This document shows positions 1 to 5,695 of a DNA stretch of 5,695 nucleotides, one piece after another (position 1 is the first letter of the stretch; each line of letters starts with the position of its first letter). The translations under genes and the position numbers were made by a program. Source of the DNA: Hyphomicrobiales bacterium. GTDB taxonomy: Bacteria; Pseudomonadota; Alphaproteobacteria; Rhizobiales; UBA4765. The stretch is from positions 1 to 5,695 of the forward strand of contig JAIYEB010000081.1 in NCBI GenBank assembly GCA_027487195.1. Reading direction: 5' to 3'. The notes beneath the pieces are model-generated. The model saw only the letters and a list, made by a program, of their open reading frames with translations, searched no databases and was not told the DNA's origin.

Positions 1-732
1 CTGCAGGCTGCGCGCCCGCGCGATCTGATCCACATGCTCGACCTGTTCGTGTTTGGCTCAGGCCTCAGGAACACGCTGATTGATCCTCAGGGGCAGATCA
101 CAATTGATCAGCCGGCCCATGCACGCGTGTTGCAGGAGTTCATGCGCACGTACACGAGCTACGGCTTTGTGCCACCGGACACCATCAACCACTCCTTCAC
201 CGAGATGTACCAGGTGATCGAAGGTGGGCGCTCAGGCATGTTCCGCGTGGGTGACTGGAACGTCCGTCGCTGGGAAATGCCAAACACATTGGCCGGAGAC
301 TTCGTGCTCGGGCCATGGCCGCGCTTTGATGCCTCACGCCAGAACGCGGTCGTCGCCGCTGGCATGCGTGGCGTTGCCATTCCGGAAAACGCCCCCAACC
401 GCCAGCTCTCCGCAGAGTTTGCCCGCTTCATGCTGACCAAGTCGGCACAGCAGGCGTCTCTTGAGGTCATGGGCGCCTTTGTGCGCAATGATCTGGAAGT
501 CTCGGCCTTGACCCCGCTTCAGCAGTGGTTTGCCCGCGCGCAGTATACGTTGGTTCCGTACGACTTCCCGGAAGCAACCCACGCCTGGTACCCGGAGCTT
601 GAGGCCGCATTCCACCGCCGTCTCCTGGCCGGAATTGCGAACCCGCCAGCCAATGGTGACTGGACCGCCTTCATCGCGGCGACAGCACAGGAAATGCGTG
701 AAACGGCACAACGCCTTGGACGCGTGAACTAA
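1..732 (+). CDS. ABC transporter sugar-binding protein (family 1), C-terminal part
   Basis: This is the periplasmic solute-binding component of a carbohydrate ABC importer, which captures the sugar and delivers it to the two permeases downstream. The reading frame is open from base 1, so the start, the signal peptide and roughly the first half of the protein are missing; 243 residues remain of a family that is usually about 400-450 long. Family-1 features are visible: EGGRSGMFRVGDWN (fragment residues 74-87) matches the usual 'eGkaAM...g.w' segment, and GMRGVAIPENAPNRQLSAEF (121-140) followed by ARFMLTKSAQ matches the conserved stretch where the protein alternates between lobes ('a-I-p ... 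A-eFl-fl-s ... Q'). The C-terminus is an amphipathic helix, as is usual. The permeases follow at once, which supports the assignment. The ligand cannot be read from the sequence; a glucuronide is inferred from the GH2 gene. An in-frame ATG at 34 is internal and is not the start. Confidence 0.9.
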   Translation: MQAARPRDLIHMLDLFVFGSGLRNTLIDPQGQITIDQPAHARVLQEFMRTYTSYGFVPPDTINHSFTEMYQVIEGGRSGMFRVGDWNVRRWEMPNTLAGDFVLGPWPRFDASRQNAVVAAGMRGVAIPENAPNRQLSAEFARFMLTKSAQQASLEVMGAFVRNDLEVSALTPLQQWFARAQYTLVPYDFPEATHAWYPELEAAFHRRLLAGIANPPANGDWTAFIAATAQEMRETAQRLGRVN

Positions 733-740
733 GGTATCGT

Positions 741-770
741 CCCGGCCGGTGCGCGACAGCACCGGCCGGG
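741..770 (+). promoter_or_regulatory. Intercistronic hairpin between binding protein and permease
   Basis: A perfect inverted repeat has a 12-bp GC-rich stem (CCCGGCCGGTGC at 741-752 pairing with GCACCGGCCGGG at 759-770) and a 6-base loop GCGACA. It starts 8 bases after the binding-protein stop codon. No run of T follows (the next bases are CTCCTTGGTC), so it does not look like a full rho-independent terminator. In maltose-type operons, a hairpin at this position stabilises the upstream binding-protein mRNA and lowers downstream expression, so that binding protein is made in excess over permease; I infer the same role here. It could also be a partial terminator. It also argues against the in-frame GTG at 749, which would be buried in the stem. 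Confidence 0.75.
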
Positions 771-793
771 CTCCTTGGTCTGGTAAAGAACAG

Positions 794-1699
794 ATGAGCG
801 CTCAGGGACTGTCATCGACACTTGATGTGATGTGGCGAAACAGGGTGTTCTACCTGTTCGTCGCACCCTTTGCCGTGATCACCATCCTGTTTGGGATCTG
901 GCCGATCCTGCTGTCGATCCAGGTGTCCTTCACGGCGTCAGCCACAGCATTGCGCGCGACACCAACCTGGGTCGGGTTCGCAAACTATGTGACTGTTTTC
1001 TCCGACCCAATCTTTGCCGCCTCGCTCACACGCACGCTGATTTACACAGCGCTGTCTGTGGTGGCGAACCTTGCATTCGCGCTGGCGCTTGCGGTCCTGC
1101 TCGATTCAACGCTGCTGAAGCGCGGAAACATGTTCTTCCGCGTGGCGCTTTTTCTCCCGGTTGTAACCCCGGATGTTGCTGGCTACGTCGTCTGGCGCTG
1201 GTTGTTTGATCGCTCCTTCGGGGCGGTGAACGCGGCGCTTGAACTTGCCGGGTTGCCGGCATTTGGCGGCTTGTCGTCTCCGGCAACCGCGACGGGCGCG
1301 ATCCTGGTTGCCGAGCTCTGGCACCATGCCGGCTTCTACATGCTGATCTTCCTGGCCAATCTTGCGATCAGGGATCGTGCGCTGGAAGAGGCTGCAGCCA
1401 TCGACGGGGCCAGCGCCTGGCAAACCTGGTGGCTTGTCATCTTGCCACAACTCAAGCCCGCGCTCCTGATCAACACGGTCTATGCCACGATCCAGTTTCT
1501 GAAGACGTTCACCGTGGTCGTTGTCATGACGAAGGGCGGGCCGAGCGACCAGACCAATTTCGTGAGCTACTACGCCTATCAGCTGTTTGATCAGGGCCGG
1601 TATGGCGAAGCCACCGCGATGGCAACAGTGCTCTTTGCTATCGTCATCGTTCTCTCGTTGACGGCGTTGGCGATTGGCGATCGCAAGAGCGAGAAATGA
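794..1699 (+). CDS. ABC sugar transporter permease, MalF type
   Basis: This is an inner-membrane permease of a carbohydrate ABC importer (binding-protein-dependent transport, MalF/UgpA-like). It is 301 residues long from the chosen start, normal for the shorter six-helix members. Hydrophobic segments lie at about 17-41, 76-103, 113-136, 167-190, 219-245 and 270-293. The cytoplasmic EAA loop that docks on the ATPase is clear: EAAAIDGASAWQ begins at residue 199 and runs to LP at 217-218. The MTKGGP motif (245-250) is typical of the MalF class. I chose the ATG at 794, which gives a short polar N-terminus (MSAQGLSSTLDVMWRNR) before the first helix. A GTG at 749 is in frame but lies inside the hairpin stem, with no usable ribosome site. 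The Shine-Dalgarno at 794 is weak (AAAGA, 785-789). Its last four bases (ATGA) overlap the start of the next permease. Substrate is inferred from context. Confidence 0.93.
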   Translation: MSAQGLSSTLDVMWRNRVFYLFVAPFAVITILFGIWPILLSIQVSFTASATALRATPTWVGFANYVTVFSDPIFAASLTRTLIYTALSVVANLAFALALAVLLDSTLLKRGNMFFRVALFLPVVTPDVAGYVVWRWLFDRSFGAVNAALELAGLPAFGGLSSPATATGAILVAELWHHAGFYMLIFLANLAIRDRALEEAAAIDGASAWQTWWLVILPQLKPALLINTVYATIQFLKTFTVVVVMTKGGPSDQTNFVSYYAYQLFDQGRYGEATAMATVLFAIVIVLSLTALAIGDRKSEK

Positions 1700-2541
1700 G
1701 CATGATCAGCCCGCGTCGCACGCTTCTGACGATCATTGCATATGGCGCAGCAAGCATCGTCGCCTTCGCGTTTCTCTACCCTTACTGGTGGATGCTGGTC
1801 GGCGCGTTCAGGCGCACGCGCGATGTGTTGTCCAACCCGCTTCGCCCCTTCCCCGAGCAGATAGACTTCGGCGTGTTCTCGGAGATTGCGCGCATCGGTG
1901 GCGTCGATCTCTGGGTCTATGTCGTCAACTCGCTGATGATCACGACGGCATCGACATTGCTCTCGGTCGCGGTCACCGCGCTTGGTGCCTATGCTCTGGT
2001 GCGCCGGCCAGACCTTCCCGGCTTCAAGGTCCTGCGAGCAGGCTTTCTTCTCACCATCATGTATCCCTACATGCTGCTGGTGATCCCGGTTTACGTTGTC
2101 ATGTTCAAGCTCGGTCTTCTGGGCACGACGGCCGGAATCATCCTGTTTCTGGCGCTGGGGCCGATCCAGTTCTTCCTCTTTGAGCAGTTCTTCAGAGCCA
2201 TTCCGCCCTCTGTGATCGAAGCCGCCCTCATAGATGGGGCAAACGAGGTGACGATCCTGACGCGCATTGTCATGCCCATGGCAGCCCCCGTTGTGGCGAC
2301 CGTGACCCTCATCACGTTCCTGCTGAACTGGTCGCAGTGGTTTCCGATCCTGGTCATTTCGCGCTCATCCGACACCTATACGCTGCCAGTGGCGCTGTTA
2401 TCGATGAACACAGAGCTTGGCTCGAATTTCCAAGGCATTATGGCGCTTGCCGTGCTGACCACCTTGCCGCCGGCCATCCTTTTTGTGATGGCGCAGAAGC
2501 GGGTCATGGCCGGCATGGCAGCGGGGGCGGTAAAGGGATGA
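1696..2541 (+). CDS. ABC sugar transporter permease, MalG type
   Basis: This is the second inner-membrane permease, forming a heterodimer with the preceding MalF-type protein. It is 281 residues, the standard length for MalG-type permeases. The N-terminal helix (about 9-31) ends in the family-typical FLYPYWWMLVGAFR. Further hydrophobic segments lie at about 73-101, 112-135, 142-163, 192-219 and 246-266. The EAA loop starts at residue 175 (EAALIDGANEVTILTRIVMP, 175-194). The C-terminus ends GAVKG, as in many MalG relatives. Its ATG overlaps the stop of the upstream permease (ATGA, 1696-1699), and AAGAG at 1685-1689 is a reasonable ribosome site; a second in-frame ATG at 1702 is possible but less favoured. 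Its own stop overlaps the next gene in the same ATGA manner, indicating translational coupling and balanced expression. Confidence 0.94.
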   Translation: MSMISPRRTLLTIIAYGAASIVAFAFLYPYWWMLVGAFRRTRDVLSNPLRPFPEQIDFGVFSEIARIGGVDLWVYVVNSLMITTASTLLSVAVTALGAYALVRRPDLPGFKVLRAGFLLTIMYPYMLLVIPVYVVMFKLGLLGTTAGIILFLALGPIQFFLFEQFFRAIPPSVIEAALIDGANEVTILTRIVMPMAAPVVATVTLITFLLNWSQWFPILVISRSSDTYTLPVALLSMNTELGSNFQGIMALAVLTTLPPAILFVMAQKRVMAGMAAGAVKG

Positions 2542-3689
2542 ATGTGGCTGTCGCTCATCTTGCAAAACTTGAAGGCGCTCGCGAAACCGCGATTTCCTCT
2601 GCACGTCTCAAAACCCTGGCCTGGCTGGATAGCCTTGGCGTTGCTGACTTGCCGAAAGGCGTCACGCGGATTTCCGCGGCCCACAATCCCGATCAATGGC
2701 CCGGCGTGCTTTTGCCTGGAACCTACAACGCCATCATGTGCCGTGCGTTGCTGAATGGGTTCGAGGGGTGGACGGCCAAGGACAAGAGCGACACGGTTGC
2801 CTGGCTTGAGACGTCACGTCTTCAAGACGGACGGTTTCGCCTCGCAGGCATGCAAGATGGCGACGTGTTCAAGAAGCCCGATCCCGTCGAAACCTGGGGT
2901 TACATTGACTTCCACGTCACGAACTACAGCCTCGGCGCGATCGACGCCCTCTCGCCGGGGCGCGCACCGGTTCTCGACTTTGCCAAGCGCTTCCTTGATC
3001 AGACCACGCTGCTTGCATGGCTTGCCATGCGGGACTTGCGTGACCCCTGGCAGGAGGGCAACAACATCGTCAATCTCGCGAGCTTTCTCCTGCTGATCGA
3101 ACAGCATGGCACCCTGGATGAGCGCGCTCGCGTGAAGCCTGCGCTCGAGACCTTGCTCGCCTGGCACGATCGGTATCGCGAACCAACCACGGGCTTCTGG
3201 GGTGTCGGCCAACTCAGTGATCCGAAGCAATTGCTCCACGCCTTTGCCGGTTCAATGCACAATTTTCATGTGTGGTATGCGCTCGGCTTGCCGCTGCCTG
3301 GGCAGGCCGAAGCGGTCGACTATTGCCTGACCCTGCCCCCGCGAATTGATAGCGCGTGCATCGATGTCGATGCTGTCGATGTGCTGATCCATGGGCATCG
3401 CATGCTGGGCCATCGCCGCATCGACATCGAGCGCTGGTGCAGCACACTTCTTGACGAGCTCCTGGCTTTTCAGGAGCCGGACGGTGGCTTCGTCGATGTG
3501 CGTGAAGGCACGCGGCGGCAAGACGGCTGGGTGCGCGGGTATGAAGAGCCACAAGGCATCTCGAACAGTTTTGCGACCTGGTTTCGCTGGATTGCGATTG
3601 CAATGATCGCTGATCTTCTCTGGCCCGACCGTTGGCCCTGGCGGTTCCGTGACATGATTGGCATTGGCTATCGAAAGTCGCCCTGGTGA
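2538..3689 (+). CDS. Uncharacterised alpha/alpha-toroid-like protein of a glucuronide operon
   Basis: I do not recognise this 383-residue protein as a named family. It has no signal peptide and no membrane helix, so it is probably cytoplasmic. It shows a repeating pattern of a helix followed by a Gly-aromatic turn: LQDGRFRLAG (95-104), REPTTGFWGVG (214-224) and FQEPDGGFVDV (311-321). Helical stretches with W, H and Y lie between them. This resembles the helix-turn repeats of squalene-cyclase/prenyltransferase and six-hairpin glycosidase toroids; the similarity is my reading, not a database match. Striking conserved-looking spots are HNPDQWPG (49-56), HVTNYSLGAI (126-135), MHNFHVWYALG (240-250), CIDVDAVDVLIHGH (274-287) and ISNSFATWFRW (341-351). 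It starts in an ATGA overlap with the permease stop and ends in a GTGA overlap with the GH2 gene. Possible roles are a second hydrolase, lyase, epimerase or sugar-modifying enzyme on the imported substrate. The gene is secure; the function is unknown. Confidence 0.85.
   Translation: MNVAVAHLAKLEGARETAISSARLKTLAWLDSLGVADLPKGVTRISAAHNPDQWPGVLLPGTYNAIMCRALLNGFEGWTAKDKSDTVAWLETSRLQDGRFRLAGMQDGDVFKKPDPVETWGYIDFHVTNYSLGAIDALSPGRAPVLDFAKRFLDQTTLLAWLAMRDLRDPWQEGNNIVNLASFLLLIEQHGTLDERARVKPALETLLAWHDRYREPTTGFWGVGQLSDPKQLLHAFAGSMHNFHVWYALGLPLPGQAEAVDYCLTLPPRIDSACIDVDAVDVLIHGHRMLGHRRIDIERWCSTLLDELLAFQEPDGGFVDVREGTRRQDGWVRGYEEPQGISNSFATWFRWIAIAMIADLLWPDRWPWRFRDMIGIGYRKSPW
3673..3677 (+). promoter_or_regulatory. 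Probable ribosome binding site for the GTG start of the GH2 gene
   Basis: GAAAG lies 8 bases upstream of the GTG at 3686, inside the end of the preceding gene. It is a modest Shine-Dalgarno match. Together with the GTGA stop/start overlap it supports the GTG as the true start; there is no in-frame ATG until well inside the N-terminal domain. Confidence 0.4.
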
Positions 3690-5461
3690 CAGTCGAAGAC
3701 CCCTTCGCCCATCTCCATGATGAGGGCTACGCCCATGTGTTCGATGCTGGCTTCGTCGGGCATCAAACCCTTATCCAGTGCGGTGGACGAGCCGTTCAAC
3801 CCCTGGATACGGGCTGGCGGCTAACGCTTGATCTGTTTGATGAAGGGCTGCGCCAACGCTGGTATGAAGATGACGAGTGCCCGCCGTCGCAATGGGCTGT
3901 GCCACGCGATTACGAAATCGAAGCCGGCAAGGAAGTCAGCGTTCCAAGTTGCTGGAACATGTTGCAGCCGGAGTGGCGATATTTTGAAGGAGCGGCCTGG
4001 TACACCCGAATTCTCCATTCTGAGCACGCTCCAGATGGCGAGCGCCTCATCCTTCAGGTTGGAGCAGCCGCAAGCTCGGCGCTTGTTTTTCTGAACGGCA
4101 GGTTCCTCGGTGGGCATCGCGGCGCGTCAACGCCATTTTCAATCGAGTTGACCGACGCGCTCATCCCAGGTCCGAACCGCCTCCAGATCATGGTTGAGAA
4201 CCGGCGCAAACGCGATGGCGTGCCGATGCATCACTTTGACTGGTTCAACTATGGCGGGCTTTATCGCGAAGTCTCGTTGATGAAACTGCCTGCAGTATTC
4301 GTTCGCGGGGTCCGCATTGGACTGGTGCCAAATTCCGCAGGCCGCAGAATTTTCATTGAGGTCGAGGCATCGGATCAAACCAACGAGGTCGCAACGCTGC
4401 ACTGTTCCGAGCTTTGGGATCATCCGCTCGACATACCCCTTCACGCGGGGAACGGTCGCGTTGAGTTTGCAGCAACGCCAAAGCTCTGGTCGCTGGCCAC
4501 GCCTAAACTCTATGACATTGAGGTCAGGCTTGGCCGTGACGTCTGGACGGACCGGGTCGGGTTTCGGGAGATCACGACCAAAGGTACGCAGCTCTTTCTC
4601 AACGGCGAGCCGCTGTTCCTCAAAGGCGTCTGTGTGCATGAAGATGACGTCGCACTCGGCAAGGTCTCGACCCTTGAGGATACGCGTCGCAGGATTGCCG
4701 ACATCAAGGCCCTTGGCGCGAACTTCATGAGGCTGAGCCACTATCCGCACCATGAACAGGTCGCGCGGCTTTGCGACGAGGCGGGCATTCTTTTGTGGGC
4801 CGAAGTGCCGGTCTACTGGGCGATCGATTTTGGAAACCCCTCAACCCTTGCGGATGCCGAGAACCAACTCCTGGAGCTGATCAAGCGTGACTGCAATCGC
4901 GCCAGCATCATCATGTGGGGCGTTGGCAATGAAAACGCCGATACCGAGGCACGCTATCGCTTCATGCGCCATTTGGCCGAAGCCGCCCGCACAGCTGATC
5001 CGACCCGGCTCATCACAGCGGCCTGTCTGATTGATCGGGAAAGGTTTGCGATTGTTGACCGCCTGACCGAGCACCTCGATGTCATCGGGCTCAATGAGTA
5101 TTTCGGCTGGTATGAACCGGATATGTCGGGCCTGAAGCGTCTGATCGCCAACTCGAGCCCTGACAAGCCCGTGATCATCAGCGAAACCGGAGCAGATGCG
5201 CTGGCTGGCCATCGCGGCTCAGGACGCGTGCTTTTCAGTGAAGATTGGCAGGCCAGTTTCTATCAGCAACAATGGCAGATCATCACGGCAACGCCCTGGA
5301 TCGTGGGGCTTGCGGCCTGGATCCTCTATGATTTTCGCTCTGAGCGGCGACAGACCGGTTTCCAGCGCGGATTTAACCGCAAGGGTCTCATCTCAGAGGA
5401 TAAGGCGACCAGAAAACAGGCCTTTCATGCCCTGGCTGAAATGTTCAAGTCGCATCGCTGA
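3686..5461 (+). CDS. Glycoside hydrolase family 2, probable beta-glucuronidase
   Basis: This is a retaining GH2 enzyme of 591 residues, close in size to E. coli GusA/UidA (603). Domains in order: N-terminal jelly-roll (about 36-200), immunoglobulin-like middle domain (about 203-298) and TIM-barrel catalytic domain (about 300-590). By motif alignment with E. coli beta-glucuronidase, the active-site set is complete: D185 in FDWFNYGGLYR, H318 in VCVHEDD, N415-E416 (acid/base) in GVGNEN, N470 and Y472 in LNEYFGWY, E500 (nucleophile) in IISETGAD, W545, and N564-x-K566 in FNRKG, the motif that binds the uronate carboxylate. It therefore probably removes beta-linked glucuronic acid; another beta-uronide such as a galacturonide is possible. 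The stretch between E373 and the NE motif is about 19 residues shorter than in E. coli, so the Loop 1 that covers small aglycones is absent. There is no signal peptide, so it acts in the cytoplasm after ABC import. It is translationally coupled to the gene before it and is the last gene of the operon seen here. Confidence 0.92.
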   Translation: MTVEDPFAHLHDEGYAHVFDAGFVGHQTLIQCGGRAVQPLDTGWRLTLDLFDEGLRQRWYEDDECPPSQWAVPRDYEIEAGKEVSVPSCWNMLQPEWRYFEGAAWYTRILHSEHAPDGERLILQVGAAASSALVFLNGRFLGGHRGASTPFSIELTDALIPGPNRLQIMVENRRKRDGVPMHHFDWFNYGGLYREVSLMKLPAVFVRGVRIGLVPNSAGRRIFIEVEASDQTNEVATLHCSELWDHPLDIPLHAGNGRVEFAATPKLWSLATPKLYDIEVRLGRDVWTDRVGFREITTKGTQLFLNGEPLFLKGVCVHEDDVALGKVSTLEDTRRRIADIKALGANFMRLSHYPHHEQVARLCDEAGILLWAEVPVYWAIDFGNPSTLADAENQLLELIKRDCNRASIIMWGVGNENADTEARYRFMRHLAEAARTADPTRLITAACLIDRERFAIVDRLTEHLDVIGLNEYFGWYEPDMSGLKRLIANSSPDKPVIISETGADALAGHRGSGRVLFSEDWQASFYQQQWQIITATPWIVGLAAWILYDFRSERRQTGFQRGFNRKGLISEDKATRKQAFHALAEMFKSHR

Positions 5462-5544
5462 AGAGAGGGCTCTGCCAGAGTGGAATTGGCCTGCGTGCAA
5501 GGCGGCTGGCGGTTGCCACGCTACGCGCAAGGCCGTCGTCTGTG

Positions 5545-5580
5545 CGGTTCTGGTGGAACCGGTTCGAAGACGGTTTTGTC
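5545..5580 (+). terminator. Weak hairpin region, possible terminator between convergent genes
   Basis: The gap between the GH2 stop and the end of the - strand regulator contains alternative small hairpins. CGGTTC (5545-5550) can pair with GAACCG (5556-5561) around a TGGTG loop. Alternatively AACCG (5557-5561) can pair with CGGTT (5571-5575), followed by the short T-rich stretch TTGTC. The two folds exclude each other and both are short. A terminator is expected here between convergent genes, but the sequence supports it only weakly. The rest of 5462-5584 shows no gene on either strand. Confidence 0.25.
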
Positions 5581-5584
5581 TGAG

Positions 5585-5695
5585 CTACTGTTCCTCGCCA
5601 TTCGCCTCCAGCCGGTAACCGAGGCCGCGCAAGGTTCGGATCAGCCGAACCGCGTGGCCGTCGTCGATCTTGGCTCTAAGCCGCGCCACGTAGAC
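5585..5695 (-). CDS. OmpR-family response regulator, C-terminal end only
   Basis: On the - strand a frame open from the window edge encodes 36 residues and ends at TAG (5587-5585). It begins VYVARLRAKID and continues to LIRTLRGLGYRLE, which is the classic end of the OmpR/PhoB winged-helix DNA-binding domain: the recognition helix with 'V-hi-LR-KID' followed by the wing hairpin 'IRT-RG-GYrl'. The N-terminal receiver domain and the rest of the DNA-binding domain lie beyond the window. The gene is convergent with the GH2 gene and ends 123 bases from it. No histidine kinase gene fits in that gap, so the partner kinase, if adjacent, must lie upstream of the regulator. It probably marks the edge of the sugar operon; a role in controlling that operon cannot be shown from this sequence. 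Confidence 0.85.
   Translation of the reverse strand, partial: VYVARLRAKIDDGHAVRLIRTLRGLGYRLEANGEEQ

Noticed and set aside
749..793. N-terminal extension of the first permease from the GTG at 749
   Set aside because: The GTG is inside the hairpin stem, has no Shine-Dalgarno at a usable distance, and would add 15 polar residues not expected in this family.
1674..2183. 169-codon + strand frame overlapping the MalG-type permease
   Set aside because: Its Arg/His/Ser-rich translation is typical of an out-of-frame reading; the permease frame carries the EAA motif and membrane helices.
2337..2537. Extension of the unknown protein upstream to the ATG at 2337
   Set aside because: This would overlap the permease by about 200 bases with an out-of-frame-like translation; the ATG at 2538 fits the ATGA overlap seen at the other junctions.
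3214..3603. 129-codon - strand frame within the unknown gene
   Set aside because: Low-complexity Arg/Ala/His composition and no ribosome site; the + strand frame has the consistent overlaps with its neighbours.
4139..4753. Long open frame of 204 codons on the - strand inside the GH2 gene
   Set aside because: It lies wholly within a gene with clear catalytic motifs, its translation has no family-like pattern, and such antisense frames are common in GC-rich coding DNA.
5468..5482. Small inverted repeat CTCT/AGAG just after the GH2 stop
   Set aside because: The stem is only 4 bp with a 3-base loop and no T-run, too weak to call a terminator.
5462..5584. Possible small gene or histidine kinase start in the convergent gap
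   Set aside because: No frame on either strand has both a plausible ribosome site and protein-like composition within 123 bases.

Overview
The window holds the 3' part of a sugar-uptake and degradation operon on the + strand, followed by the tail end of an unrelated gene on the - strand. Base composition is moderately high in GC. Genes are tightly packed with 4-base overlaps, and the proteins have an alphaproteobacterial flavour. I infer a Gram-negative alphaproteobacterium (rhizobial or rhodobacterial type), but this rests on general style only, not on a marker gene.

Layout: 1-732 is the C-terminal part of an ABC-transporter solute-binding protein whose start lies upstream of the window. 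A perfect 12-bp intercistronic hairpin (741-770) separates it from two MalF/MalG-type inner-membrane permeases (794-1699 and 1696-2541). These are followed by a 383-residue soluble protein of unknown function with alpha/alpha-toroid character (2538-3689) and a glycoside hydrolase family 2 enzyme (3686-5461). The hydrolase carries a full beta-glucuronidase active-site set, including the N-x-K motif that marks recognition of the uronic-acid carboxylate. A 123-base convergent gap (5462-5584) holds only weak hairpins. The window closes with the last 36 codons of an OmpR-family response regulator on the - strand (5585-5695).

How the genes fit together (inference): the binding protein captures a glucuronic-acid-containing di- or oligosaccharide or glycoside in the periplasm and the two permeases import it. 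The GH2 enzyme, which has no signal peptide, cleaves the beta-glucuronide bond in the cytoplasm. The unknown protein sits between permease and hydrolase and is linked to both by stop/start overlaps, so it probably acts on the same substrate or its product. No ABC ATPase gene and no dedicated operon regulator are in view. No RNA genes, mobile elements, CRISPR arrays or long repeats were seen. The most promising unexplained item is the 2538-3689 protein.
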